42,253 nt of DNA from a virus: positions 1-42,253 of the IMG/VR virus record IMGVR_UViG_3300025085_000059. One strand, written 5' to 3'. Below the pieces are notes generated by a model, which searched no databases, had not been told where the DNA came from, and was given only the letters and a program-made list of their open reading frames with translations. How positions within the stretch are numbered: position 1 is the stretch's first letter; each line of letters starts with the position of its first letter. Both the position numbers and the translations under genes were made by a program. Positions 34,012 through 42,253 of this stretch are shown here, one piece after another.

Positions 34012-34443
34012 ATGAGCAATAATTATGAGTCCATTGACGATGCACTTAATATTGAAAGTAGCATTGTTGAATCAAAACCAATAAAACCTGTTCCCCCAAA
34101 ACAGGAGAGAAATGATATAACTAAAGATTATGAATATACTCGTGCCAATCTATATTCTCTCATAGAAAAAGGTCAAGAAGCAATAAATGGAATTATGGAA
34201 CTTGCAGGAGAAAGTGCAAGTCCTAGAGCATATGAAGTTGCTGGACAACTTATTAAGAGTGTTGCAGATACTACCGACAAGTTGGCAGATTTGCAAAAGA
34301 AGGTGAAAGATTTAGAGGAAGATTCTGTACAGAAAGGTCCTAACAATGTTACAAATAATGCACTGTTTGTTGGGTCTACAACAGAACTGTCAAAACTGTT
34401 GAAGCAAGGTTTTCTAAATAATAATGATGCTCCCACCAAATAA
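34012..34443 (+). CDS. gp16: Terminase small subunit gp16
   Basis: 143 residues (T4 gp16 has 164). The small terminase recognises phage DNA and regulates gp17. The central helical pair, DYEYTRANLYSLIEKGQEAI followed by NGIMELAGESASPRAYEVAG and QLIKSVADTTDKLADLQKKV, is the conserved coiled-coil oligomerisation core of T4-type gp16. The C-terminus (NNALFVGSTTELSKLLKQGF) is also typical. It overlaps the next gene by one base (TAATG). The usual direct neighbour gp17 is displaced by a 1.7-kb gene. Confidence 0.92.
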   Translation: MSNNYESIDDALNIESSIVESKPIKPVPPKQERNDITKDYEYTRANLYSLIEKGQEAINGIMELAGESASPRAYEVAGQLIKSVADTTDKLADLQKKVKDLEEDSVQKGPNNVTNNALFVGSTTELSKLLKQGFLNNNDAPTK

Positions 34444-36152
34444 TGGCAAAGTCCTGTAAAAGGGGTTATTATTACTGTAATACCTCCAAAAAATGCAAGA
34501 AAATTCCTAAAGGTTATCACGTAATGTCTACGGGATATTTAATGCGGGATAATGAACATCAGGATGAAAAAGAAACTGAGGGTAAAAAAAAGAATGGTAA
34601 TGGGAATGGAAATCACTCAAATGGCAATGGCAACGGGAATGGCTCCTCTTCTGATGGAGGTGGTGAAGGCGGCGGAGGTGGCGTCTCTGAAGCATGGAGT
34701 GCAAAGTACAAAAAATCCATCGATTGCGATAATCCAAAAGGATTCTCTCAAAAATCCCATTGTAGGGGTAAAGAAAAAGTAAGCGAATCCAAGAGTGGTG
34801 ATTCTTCTCTGCGTGACTGGTTTGGCAAGAGTAAGTCTAGTGATGGCAAGCCTGGTTGGGTTCAACTGGGTGGGAAATACGCTGGAAAACCCTGCGCCAA
34901 ACAACCAGGGCAAAAGACCAAACCCAAGTGTGGATCCAGCAAAATGGCTGCAAATTTAGATGATAAAGAAGAGAAAAGGGCATTTAATAGAAAGCAACGT
35001 CAAGATCCAAATCCAAATAGAAAAGGGAAGGCAATCAACGTGAAAACAGAATCTCATTCAAACTGGAAACAAGACTTAAATCAACTAGATGAAATTGCTC
35101 CTATTGTCGCAATTCCTCTTGTCGCTGCAGGTGGATATGCTGCATACAAGGGTTTACAACATCTGAAAAAGAAAGCAGATTCTGCATTAGATAATGCCAG
35201 ACAAAATGCTACTCTTAACGGAAAGCCGTTTGGTGCTGGTGCTAGACAAAGAGCAATTGAAAAGGCTGCTGGTGCAAAGTCTGGAACTTTGAATCCAAAT
35301 ATGCAGAGACTTAGAAACTCATATGAACCAGAAGGTGAAATGGTTGATGAAGGTAAGAAAGATGCCTGCTATCATAAAGTCAAGTCCCGTTATTCTGTCT
35401 GGCCAAGTGCATATGCATCAGGTGCTCTAGTTAAATGCCGAAAAGTTGGTGCTAAGAACTGGGGTAATAAGACCAAAAATGAAAGTTATGAGTTCTCCAA
35501 CTGGAGAGATGATTTCCATGCAACTGAAGTAGAATCAGTAGATTTGATTTCTAACGAACCACTTCAACCAACTCAAGGTCTTGGAAGTGATATGCTTGAT
35601 GAAAAGTGTTGGAAAGGATATAAGAAAAAAGGTATGAAGACAATGTTTGGAAAGAGATATCCAAATTGTGTAAAAGCACATTTCTCTGATTGGAGATCAG
35701 ATATGGATCTTCAAGAAAAAGAGTTTAAATCTCATAAGATGTATGATCAAAAAACTGGTAAGGGATATGATGCCGAGACAGAGGAGGATCATCTTCGTAT
35801 GAAGAAGATGGGTTATACCCACGAAAAACCTGAGAAAAAGAATTGTGGATGTGGTAAAGATCCCTGCAAAACTTATGGTAAGCAAGAGGTAAAAGAAGAC
35901 TGGCAGAAATCAAACCGTAAAGACGGTGTTGATGGTATGAGTCAGAAATCCGTAAATGCATATCGTCGCGAAAATCCAGGTTCAAAGTTGCAAACTGCAG
36001 TAACTGGTAAAGTTAAAAAGGGAAGTAAAGATGCCAATCGCCGTAAGAACTATTGTAGTCGTTCTAAAGGTCAGATGAAGATGCATAATATTGATTGTTC
36101 AAAGACCCCAGATAAGAAAATCTGTAAGGCACGTAAACGCTGGAGATGTTGA
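34443..36152 (+). CDS. Cys/Lys-rich mosaic protein inserted between gp16 and gp17
   Basis: 569 residues, rich in Lys, Gly, Asn and Cys. It is a string of modules: a Cys-containing start (MAKSCKRGYYYCNTSKKCKK); an Asn-Gly linker (51-80); WSAKYKKSIDCDNPKGFSQK (85-104); DWFGKSKSSDGKPGWVQLGG (125-144) with paired Cys at 151 and 163; a hydrophobic segment APIVAIPLVAAGGYAAYKGL (219-238); CYHKVKSRYSVWPSAYASGA (309-328); CWKGYKKKGMKTMFGKRYPN (389-408); CGCGKDPC (468-475); and a C-terminal YCSRSKGQMK, ending RKRWRC. NW-or-DW-(R/K)xD separators recur near 207, 353 and 416. Such modules appear piecemeal in cyanophage virion proteins, from memory. A DNA-binding or internal head role is possible; not established. 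TAATG overlap with gp16. Confidence 0.75.
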   Translation: MAKSCKRGYYYCNTSKKCKKIPKGYHVMSTGYLMRDNEHQDEKETEGKKKNGNGNGNHSNGNGNGNGSSSDGGGEGGGGGVSEAWSAKYKKSIDCDNPKGFSQKSHCRGKEKVSESKSGDSSLRDWFGKSKSSDGKPGWVQLGGKYAGKPCAKQPGQKTKPKCGSSKMAANLDDKEEKRAFNRKQRQDPNPNRKGKAINVKTESHSNWKQDLNQLDEIAPIVAIPLVAAGGYAAYKGLQHLKKKADSALDNARQNATLNGKPFGAGARQRAIEKAAGAKSGTLNPNMQRLRNSYEPEGEMVDEGKKDACYHKVKSRYSVWPSAYASGALVKCRKVGAKNWGNKTKNESYEFSNWRDDFHATEVESVDLISNEPLQPTQGLGSDMLDEKCWKGYKKKGMKTMFGKRYPNCVKAHFSDWRSDMDLQEKEFKSHKMYDQKTGKGYDAETEEDHLRMKKMGYTHEKPEKKNCGCGKDPCKTYGKQEVKEDWQKSNRKDGVDGMSQKSVNAYRRENPGSKLQTAVTGKVKKGSKDANRRKNYCSRSKGQMKMHNIDCSKTPDKKICKARKRWRC

Positions 36153-36167
36153 TTTAGGAATTTTATT

Positions 36168-37817
36168 ATGAGTGATAACATTTATCTTGGTAATCCGAAT
36201 CTAAAAAAGGCAAATACTCCCCACGAATTTACAGAGGAGCAGGTCATTGAGTTTATTAGATGTAAGAATGATCCTGTTTATTTTGCAAGAAATTACATAA
36301 AGATCGTATCTCTGGATCACGGTCTTGTTAATTTCGATATGTATCCTTTTCAGGAGAAGTTAATTCAAAACTTCCATGATAATAGATTTAATATCTGCAA
36401 GATGCCACGTCAGACTGGTAAGTCTACAACGTGTATATCATATCTTTTACACTATGCCGTCTTTAATGATAATGTTAATATTGCAATTTTGGCGAACAAG
36501 GCATCTACTGCAAGAGATCTCCTCCAAAGATTACAACTTGCTTACGAAAACTTGCCAAAGTGGATGCAGCAGGGTATTATATCTTGGAACAAAGGTAGTT
36601 TAGAACTTGAAAATGGATCCAAAATTTCATCTAACTCTACTTCGTCATCTGCTGTCCGAGGCGGATCCTATAATGTCATCTTTCTTGACGAATTCGCGTT
36701 CATCCCAAATCACATTGCTGATGACTTCTTTGCCTCTGTTTATCCTACTATTTCTTCTGGACAAAGCACAAAGGTAATCATTGTATCCACGCCACGCGGT
36801 ATGAATCATTTCTACCGTATGTGGCACGACTCAGAAAAAGGTAAAAATGAATACATTCCAACTGATGTTCATTGGTCCGAGGTTCCTGGAAGAGATCAAG
36901 TATGGAAAGAACAGACGATTGCTAATACATCAGAACAGCAATTCAAAGTCGAGTTCGAGTGTGAGTTTCTTGGTTCTGTCAATACCCTTATAAATCCGGC
37001 AAAACTCAGGAATCTAGTATATGAAGATCCCATCCAAAGAAACGCTGGATTAGATATTTACGAAAAACCTAGAAAAGATCATAACTATCTTATGACTGTA
37101 GACGTTGCTCGTGGTTTGGGCAATGACTACTCCGCATTTGTAGTGTTTGATATTACAGAATTTCCTTACAAAATTGTAGCAAAGTATAGAAATAATGAAA
37201 TCAAACCAATGTTGTTCCCAAATGTGATTCAAGACACTTTGAAAGGATATAATAATGCTTGGGTATTGATTGAAGTTAATGATATTGGAGAGCAAGTAGC
37301 AAGTATTCTTCACTATGATTTGGAATATGAAAATATGCTAATGGCAGCAATGAGAGGTCGTGCTGGTCAAGTTGTTGGTCATGGATTCTCAGGCAAAAAA
37401 TCTCAAATGGGAGTTAGAACAACAGCGCAAGTAAAAAGACTTGGTTGTTCAAACTTAAAAACTCTTTTAGAGGATGATAAGTTATTGACTCTAGATTATG
37501 ATATTATATCCGAACTTACAACGTTTGCTCAAAAACATAATTCCTTTGAAGCAGAAGAAGGATGTAATGATGATTTGGCAATGTGCCTTGTTATTTTCTC
37601 TTGGTTAGTGGCACAAGATTACTTCAAAGAGATGACGGATACTGATGTCCGTAAAAAAATTTATGATGAACAGAAGAATCAAATTGAACAGGATATGGCA
37701 CCATTTGGATTTTTAGATGATGGTATTAATGACGCAGTTTCATTTACAGATAATAATGGAGATCGTTGGCATACTGATGAATATGGGGATAAATCTTATA
37801 TGTGGGATTACTACTAA
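36168..37817 (+). CDS. gp17: Terminase large subunit gp17
   Basis: 549 residues (T4 gp17 has 610). gp17 is the packaging ATPase and nuclease at the portal. Visible motifs: Walker A PRQTGKST (80-87), Walker B VIFLDE (170-175), coupling motif VIIVSTPRG (203-211), then the RNase H-fold nuclease with acidic residues D312 (MTVDVARG), E369 (VLIEVND) and D468/D469 (GCNDDLAM), matching T4 D401, E458 and D542. All key residues are present. GGAAT lies upstream of the ATG. The stop TAA overlaps the next ATG by one base. Confidence 0.96.
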   Translation: MSDNIYLGNPNLKKANTPHEFTEEQVIEFIRCKNDPVYFARNYIKIVSLDHGLVNFDMYPFQEKLIQNFHDNRFNICKMPRQTGKSTTCISYLLHYAVFNDNVNIAILANKASTARDLLQRLQLAYENLPKWMQQGIISWNKGSLELENGSKISSNSTSSSAVRGGSYNVIFLDEFAFIPNHIADDFFASVYPTISSGQSTKVIIVSTPRGMNHFYRMWHDSEKGKNEYIPTDVHWSEVPGRDQVWKEQTIANTSEQQFKVEFECEFLGSVNTLINPAKLRNLVYEDPIQRNAGLDIYEKPRKDHNYLMTVDVARGLGNDYSAFVVFDITEFPYKIVAKYRNNEIKPMLFPNVIQDTLKGYNNAWVLIEVNDIGEQVASILHYDLEYENMLMAAMRGRAGQVVGHGFSGKKSQMGVRTTAQVKRLGCSNLKTLLEDDKLLTLDYDIISELTTFAQKHNSFEAEEGCNDDLAMCLVIFSWLVAQDYFKEMTDTDVRKKIYDEQKNQIEQDMAPFGFLDDGINDAVSFTDNNGDRWHTDEYGDKSYMWDYY

Positions 37818-38029
37818 TGGACTTAGATAATCAACTAAAATTTGGACATTTACTTCTTTATGAAAGAGAATGTAGGATTTGTGGCGAAATAAAAAATTTA
37901 GTTGATGGATTTTATAGGACTAGAAAAGACAGAGGTCCTGTTGCTGCATCGTATTCATATGAATGTAAAGAGTGTACTAAGAAGAGAGTAAAAAAGCATA
38001 GTAATATTTGGGAATATCCAGATTGGTAA
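37817..38029 (+). CDS. Small zinc-finger-like protein between gp17 and gp18
   Basis: 70 residues from ATG 37817, overlapping the gp17 stop (TAATG); an in-frame GTG at 37802 lies inside gp17 and is less likely. Two CxxC pairs, CRIC and CKEC about 40 residues apart, should bind one zinc ion: ERECRICGEIKNLVDGFYRT, then YECKECTKKRVKKH. This resembles the zinc-binding part of phage HNH or endonuclease VII-type proteins, but the catalytic HNH residues are missing, so nuclease activity is unlikely. It may bind nucleic acid or help packaging; that is inferred from position only. Confidence 0.75.
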   Translation: MDLDNQLKFGHLLLYERECRICGEIKNLVDGFYRTRKDRGPVAASYSYECKECTKKRVKKHSNIWEYPDW

Positions 38030-38067
38030 GTTTCACGTCAAGATTCCCCATTCAAAAGCAATTTTTT

Positions 38068-38075
38068 AATAAATA
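38068..38075 (+). promoter_or_regulatory. Late promoter AATAAATA
   Basis: One mismatch to TATAAATA, preceded by T6. It lies 36 nt before the gp18 ATG. Together with the strong AAGGAG ribosome site (38097-38102) it suits high output of the sheath protein. Confidence 0.65.
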
Positions 38076-38096
38076 ATTTGAGAAATAATTTGGACC

Positions 38097-38102
38097 AAGG
38101 AG
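38097..38102 (+). promoter_or_regulatory. Strong Shine-Dalgarno of gp18
   Basis: AAGGAG nine bases before the ATG at 38112. Most other genes in the window have a weak site or none, so this one stands out and fits a protein needed in very many copies. Confidence 0.75.
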
Positions 38103-38111
38103 ACCGAAAAG

Positions 38112-40331
38112 ATGCCTCTAAACTTAGCATCTCCCGGAATTGTCGTAAGAGAAGTTGACTTAACTATTGGGAGAGTCGATCCAGTCTCTGGTTCGATTGG
38201 GGCACTTGTTGCTCCTTTCGCAAAGGGACCTGTGGATCTTCCTCAATTTATTGAGAATGAGGATGATCTCTTAAACACTTTTGGCAGACCATACTCAACG
38301 GACAAGCACTATGAGAGTTGGATGGTTGCATCATCCTATCTTGCATACGGAGGAACTCTCAGAGTTTCTAGAGCTGATGATTTTAATATCACCAATGGAA
38401 CGGGACTTAAGAACGCATATGTTGGTTCAGCAACTAGCATAAGAATCAAGAGTACTGAACACTACGAGCAACTTGCATATGATGATAATTCAATTACCAA
38501 TGTAACAGTTGCTGCAAGAAACCCAGGAACTTGGGCAAACGGAATTAGAATTGGAATTATTGATGCTAAGGCAGATCAAATTCTGACTGGTATCTCTACT
38601 GCTAACGTTCTTGTTGGTTACGGATTTACACAGGCAGTTCCTTCAGGGGCAACTGTTCCAGCAGCAACAGGTGGAACAAGATCAATTGACGGATTCTTCC
38701 AAGGTGTTATCACTGAAGTCGGTGATGGTCAAATATCCACAAAACTTGTCGCGCACGTTTCTGCTGCAGGAACGGTAAGCAATGCGGACTACACTCAGAA
38801 TAGTGTATATGCCCTTACAAACGTAGGAAGCATTGGTATCCATACCACAGACACTGCTGTCCTCGAAGCACCGTTAGCAACTCGCTCCTACACTACTGAA
38901 AAAGACTGGTTTGAGAATCAGTATATTGAACTGAGTTCTACTGACTTCAATGGTGATCCAGCCAAACTTGAGTGGGATCAATTGTCAAACCGTCCAGGAA
39001 CTTCCGAGTTTGCTGCAAATAGAAACTCTAGATTTGATGAAGTTCATGTTGTCGTTATTGATGACAAGGGACTGATTACTGGAAATGCAGGTTCAATCTT
39101 AGAAAAGCACCTCAACCTTTCTAAGGCAAAGGATGCTGAATATTCTGTAGGTTCTCCTTCTTATTGGAGAAAGTACCTTTATACCAACTCTCGCTATATC
39201 TTTGGTGGTTCTGCACCTGGAGGAACAACTGCGATTGCATTCTCCGACAATGGTAGAGCACAATCAGAACTTGATACTGACACTGGTTGGGATCAAAATG
39301 CGGATGGTGTAAACTTTGGTGGATGTGGATCTCTTTCACTTGCAATGGCAGGTGGTAGAAACTACGGCGGTTCATCCGATTTAACTAGCGCAGGTTCTTT
39401 GGATTGTGGTGCTGATGATATCATTTCAGGTCTCACTAAGTTTGAAAACACTGAAGAGTTTGAAGTAGACTTTATTTTGATGGGATCTGCCAAGTATGAT
39501 AAAGAAACCTCTCAAGGAATTGCACAAAAGTGTATCGCAGTTGCTGAAGAAAGAAAAGATGCAGTTGCATTCATTTCGCCATATAGAGCAGCATTCTTGA
39601 GTGATAATCAAGTTGGAACAGTAACTGTCAATGATGTTGACACTATTACTAATAACATTCTTGGTTTCTATGCACCGCTAAGTTCTACAACTTACGGTAT
39701 ATTTGATAGTGGTTACAAGTATATGTACGACCGCTTCAATGATACTTTCCGATATGTTCCTCTAAATGGAGACATTGCTGGTACTTGTGCCAGAACTGAC
39801 ATCCAACAGTTTCCTTGGTTCTCACCTGCGGGAACTTCGAGAGGTGCGATTCTTAACGCTGTCAAACTGGCATACAATCCAGGTAGAAAGCAAAGAGACG
39901 CTCTGTACTCCAACAGAATCAACCCAATTATCTTCTCTCCTGGAGCAGGTATTATCCTGTTCGGTGATAAAACTGGATTTGGTAAGTCTTCCGCGTTCGA
40001 TAGAATCAACGTTCGTCGCTTGTTTATCTTCTTAGAAGATGCAATCGCCGCCGCCGCTAAGGACTTCCTGTTCGAGTTCAACGATGAAATTACAAGAACT
40101 AACTTTGTAAATATTGTTGAACCATTCCTCCGTGACGTTCAGTCTAAGAGAGGTATCCAAGATTATGTTGTTATTTGTGATGAAACAAACAATACTGCTG
40201 CCGTTATCGATGGCAATGAGTTTGTAGCGGACATCTTCATCAAACCAGCAAGATCGATCAACTTCATTGGTCTTACCTTCATTGCCACCAGAACTGGTGT
40301 TGCTTTTGAAGAAGTAATCGGCTCCGTTTAA
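38112..40331 (+). CDS. gp18: Tail sheath protein gp18
   Basis: 739 residues (T4 gp18 has 659). This is the contractile sheath subunit. The N-terminus (LASPGIVVREVDLTIGRVDP, then VSGSIGALVAPFAKGPVDLP) and the middle (STDKHYESWMVASSYLAYGG, TLRVSRA) are standard for the family. The C-terminal core includes FAPLSSTTYGIFDSGYKYMY-like sequence (here GFYAPLSSTTYGIFDSGYKY), PWFSPAGTSRGAILNAVKLA and NVRRLFIFLEDAIAAAAKDF. All parts needed for inter-subunit handshaking appear intact. It has its own late promoter and a strong ribosome site; gp19 follows after 21 bases. Confidence 0.95.
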   Translation: MPLNLASPGIVVREVDLTIGRVDPVSGSIGALVAPFAKGPVDLPQFIENEDDLLNTFGRPYSTDKHYESWMVASSYLAYGGTLRVSRADDFNITNGTGLKNAYVGSATSIRIKSTEHYEQLAYDDNSITNVTVAARNPGTWANGIRIGIIDAKADQILTGISTANVLVGYGFTQAVPSGATVPAATGGTRSIDGFFQGVITEVGDGQISTKLVAHVSAAGTVSNADYTQNSVYALTNVGSIGIHTTDTAVLEAPLATRSYTTEKDWFENQYIELSSTDFNGDPAKLEWDQLSNRPGTSEFAANRNSRFDEVHVVVIDDKGLITGNAGSILEKHLNLSKAKDAEYSVGSPSYWRKYLYTNSRYIFGGSAPGGTTAIAFSDNGRAQSELDTDTGWDQNADGVNFGGCGSLSLAMAGGRNYGGSSDLTSAGSLDCGADDIISGLTKFENTEEFEVDFILMGSAKYDKETSQGIAQKCIAVAEERKDAVAFISPYRAAFLSDNQVGTVTVNDVDTITNNILGFYAPLSSTTYGIFDSGYKYMYDRFNDTFRYVPLNGDIAGTCARTDIQQFPWFSPAGTSRGAILNAVKLAYNPGRKQRDALYSNRINPIIFSPGAGIILFGDKTGFGKSSAFDRINVRRLFIFLEDAIAAAAKDFLFEFNDEITRTNFVNIVEPFLRDVQSKRGIQDYVVICDETNNTAAVIDGNEFVADIFIKPARSINFIGLTFIATRTGVAFEEVIGSV

Positions 40332-40352
40332 TTCAAGTAGAGGTTAACTCAA

Positions 40353-40943
40353 ATGCCATCTAGAAATCAAATTAATCCACCCCCACTAAGGAAAATTACC
40401 GACTTCAAGAGTAAGTTAACGGGTGGTGGCGCTCGCGCCAACCTCTTTGAAGTCGTTCTTCAGTTCCCTGATACATCGCAACCTGACTCAGTAGTTCTTG
40501 AGAAATCAAGATTCCTGGTCAAAGGTGCAAATATGCCTGCATCTAATATTGCTCAGATCGAAGTACCTTTCAGAGGTCGTGTTCTGAAAATCGCAGGTGA
40601 TAGAACCTTCGATTCTTGGACCGTTACAGTCCTGAACGATACAGACTTTGCAATCCGTTCTGCCTTTGAGAATTGGATGAATACTATTAACAGAGTATCT
40701 GATAATACTGGTCTGGTCAATCCAGCAGATTATCAATCAGATGCTTATGTTTATCAGTTAGATCGTGACGGTTCTACTCTGAGATCATATCGTTTCTACG
40801 ACGTATTCCCGACTCAGGTATCACCAATCGAACTTTCTTATGATGCTCAAGGTATCCAAGAATTCACTGTTGAACTTCAAGTTCAGTGGTGGGAAGCTAC
40901 TAAGGGCAGCGGCGCAAATGCTGGCGGTGAAGACATCAACTAA
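40353..40943 (+). CDS. gp19: Tail tube protein gp19
   Basis: 196 residues (T4 gp19 has 163). The protein stacks as hexamers to form the inner tail tube. The signature NLFEVVLQFPD, the segment IEVPFRGRVLKIAGDRTFDS with WTVTVLNDTDFAIRSAFENW, and the C-terminal YDAQGIQEFTVELQVQWWEA are characteristic. The extra length over T4 is at the N-terminus (NQINPPPLRK) and the Gly/Ala-rich end. AGAGG lies upstream of the ATG. Confidence 0.95.
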   Translation: MPSRNQINPPPLRKITDFKSKLTGGGARANLFEVVLQFPDTSQPDSVVLEKSRFLVKGANMPASNIAQIEVPFRGRVLKIAGDRTFDSWTVTVLNDTDFAIRSAFENWMNTINRVSDNTGLVNPADYQSDAYVYQLDRDGSTLRSYRFYDVFPTQVSPIELSYDAQGIQEFTVELQVQWWEATKGSGANAGGEDIN

Positions 40944-40975
40944 ATAGAAGAAGGTAATAGGCACTTTAAGTTATT

Positions 40976-42253
40976 ATGGCCAAACTTTTTGGTTTTTCTA
41001 TTGACGACAAGCAAAACAAGTCACCTTCGGTTATTTCCCCCGTTCCTGAAACTAATCAGGACGGGGTTGATAACTATATTAGTAGTGGATTTTATGGACA
41101 ATATGTCGATATTGAAGGTGTCTATAAAACAGAGCATGATTTAATTAGAAGATATAGAGAAATGTCCCTCCATCCCGAAGCGGATGGTGCTATTGAAGAT
41201 GTGGTTAACGAGGCAATCGTTAGCGATCTTTATGATTCTCCCGTAGAAATTGAACTATCAAATCTGAATGCAAGCGACAATCTTAAGAAAAGAATCAGAT
41301 CAGAGTTCAAGTATCTCAAAGAAATTTTAGATTTCGATAGAAAGTCGCACGAAATTTTTAGAAATTGGTATGTAGACGGAAGAGTATATTATTTAAAGGT
41401 AATTGATCAGAAAGCACCTCAAGAAGGTATTAAAGAACTTAGATATATTGATCCATTAAAGATTAAGTATATTCGTCAGGAAAAGAAAGACGACACTAGA
41501 TATGATACTGGATTTGCACGAGTAGGCAATAAGATAAATTTAACTGGCAAATCTAATGAAGAGTTTGCTAATGGACCAGAGTTTGAAGAATTTTTTCAGT
41601 ACACCCCATCACCAAATTATCCAACAGGATCTTTAAATGGTAAAGGAAAGTCAGTAAAAATTGCAAAAGATTCTGTAACTTACTGTACTTCTGGTTTAGT
41701 AGATAGAAATAAAAACACAGTTCTATCATATCTTCATAAAGCGATCAAGGCACTCAATCAACTAAGAATGATTGAGGATTCTTTAGTTATCTATCGCCTC
41801 TCTCGCGCACCTGAGCGTCGTATTTTCTATATTGATGTTGGCAATCTTCCTAAGGTAAAGGCAGAGCAATACCTCAAAGAGGTTATGTCTCGCTACAGAA
41901 ATAAACTAGTCTATAACGCACAAACTGGTGAAGTTCGTGACGACAAAAAGTTTATGAGTATGCTGGAAGATTTCTGGTTACCTCGCCGTGAAGGTGGTCG
42001 CGGAACTGAGATCACAACTCTACCTGGCGGTCAGAATCTAGGAGAACTCTCAGATATTGAATATTTCCAGAAGAAACTCTATAGGGCACTTGGTGTACCT
42101 GAATCTAGAATCGCTGCTGATGGTGGTTTTAATTTGGGAAGATCTTCAGAAATTCTTCGCGATGAATTAAAGTTTGCAAAATTTGTTGGTCGTTTGAGAA
42201 AGCGTTTTGCTCAAATGTTCAATGACATGCTCAGAACTCAATTGATTCTAAAA
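40976..42253 (+). CDS. gp20: Portal protein gp20 (5' part, truncated by window end)
   Basis: 426 codons are open from ATG 40976 to the last base; T4 gp20 has 524 residues, so about the last fifth or more is missing. The portal dodecamer starts head assembly and is the DNA channel. Family blocks are YREMSLHPEADGAIEDVVNE, LRYIDPLKIKYIRQ, SYLHKAIKALNQLRMIEDSL, VIYRLSRAPERRIFYIDVGN, and FWLPRREGGRGTEITTLPGG with LGVPESRI. Gene 20 is the classic cyanomyovirus diversity marker, so this stretch can place the phage. AAGG lies about 15 nt upstream; no canonical late box is seen in the short gap after gp19. Confidence 0.95.
   Translation, partial: MAKLFGFSIDDKQNKSPSVISPVPETNQDGVDNYISSGFYGQYVDIEGVYKTEHDLIRRYREMSLHPEADGAIEDVVNEAIVSDLYDSPVEIELSNLNASDNLKKRIRSEFKYLKEILDFDRKSHEIFRNWYVDGRVYYLKVIDQKAPQEGIKELRYIDPLKIKYIRQEKKDDTRYDTGFARVGNKINLTGKSNEEFANGPEFEEFFQYTPSPNYPTGSLNGKGKSVKIAKDSVTYCTSGLVDRNKNTVLSYLHKAIKALNQLRMIEDSLVIYRLSRAPERRIFYIDVGNLPKVKAEQYLKEVMSRYRNKLVYNAQTGEVRDDKKFMSMLEDFWLPRREGGRGTEITTLPGGQNLGELSDIEYFQKKLYRALGVPESRIAADGGFNLGRSSEILRDELKFAKFVGRLRKRFAQMFNDMLRTQLILK

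Noticed and set aside
39713-40081. Minus-strand frame of 122 codons inside gp18
   Set aside because: Opposite a conserved gp18 block; no independent evidence.
40938-40950. ACTAAATA upstream of gp20 as a late promoter
   Set aside because: Two mismatches to TATAAATA and overlap with the gp19 stop; too weak to call.
1-42253. CRISPR arrays, insertion sequences, attachment sites, photosynthesis or other auxiliary metabolic genes
   Set aside because: None seen: no spaced short direct repeats, no transposase or integrase, and no psbA, psbD, hli or similar products.

Overview
This window is part of a T4-like myovirus genome, and very probably a cyanophage of marine Synechococcus or Prochlorococcus. 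The right-hand 38 kb is an uninterrupted plus-strand virion and packaging module in T4 gene order: gp25, gp6, a giant gp7-like wedge protein, gp8, a giant DUF4815-type protein, fiber-like genes, gp13, gp14, gp15, gp16, gp17, gp18, gp19 and the start of gp20 (portal). The cyanophage assignment rests on that order, on the two very large repeat-built baseplate or fiber proteins, on small genes of the type seen in cyanomyoviruses, and on a domain resembling the N-terminus of cyanobacterial cyAbrB regulators. All gene names come from reading protein motifs; no database search was run.

Region 1 (1-2260) is visibly GC-richer than the rest. It holds a partial gene end and five small genes built as repeated units: ORF, 3' hairpin, -10-like box, then an A/C-rich leader without a Shine-Dalgarno. 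In all five a -10-like hexamer lies exactly 23 nt before the ATG. Two hairpins share 19 identical bases, and two leaders are 37/39 identical. Products include a cyAbrB-N/ArdA-like fusion and a winged-helix-like protein. The unit series ends at a strong GC hairpin (2228-2255).

Region 2 (2260-4020) is a transition zone. It has an AbrB/MazE-like protein, a textbook sigma70-type promoter (2533-2561), a glycosyltransferase-like gene and two tiny genes, then an intrinsic terminator (3683-3706) followed directly by a T4-type late promoter (3707-3714).

Region 3 (4020-30854) is baseplate and fibers. TATAAATA late promoters precede gp25, gp8 and the fiber pair. The 4313-residue protein begins with a segment that aligns with the C-terminal part of T4 gp7, carries a YHYH-like domain, and is otherwise built from repeats. 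No separate gp9, gp10, gp11 or gp12 is recognisable; the 2468-residue protein and the fiber genes occupy that slot.

Region 4 (30856-42253) is neck, terminase, sheath, tube and portal. Genes are closely packed, with several one-base TAATG overlaps that suggest translational coupling. Oddities are a Cys/Lys-rich mosaic protein between the small and large terminase genes, a repeat insertion in gp14, an EF-hand-like loop in gp15, and a small zinc-finger-like gene between gp17 and gp18. No tRNA, CRISPR, insertion sequence or photosynthesis gene was seen.
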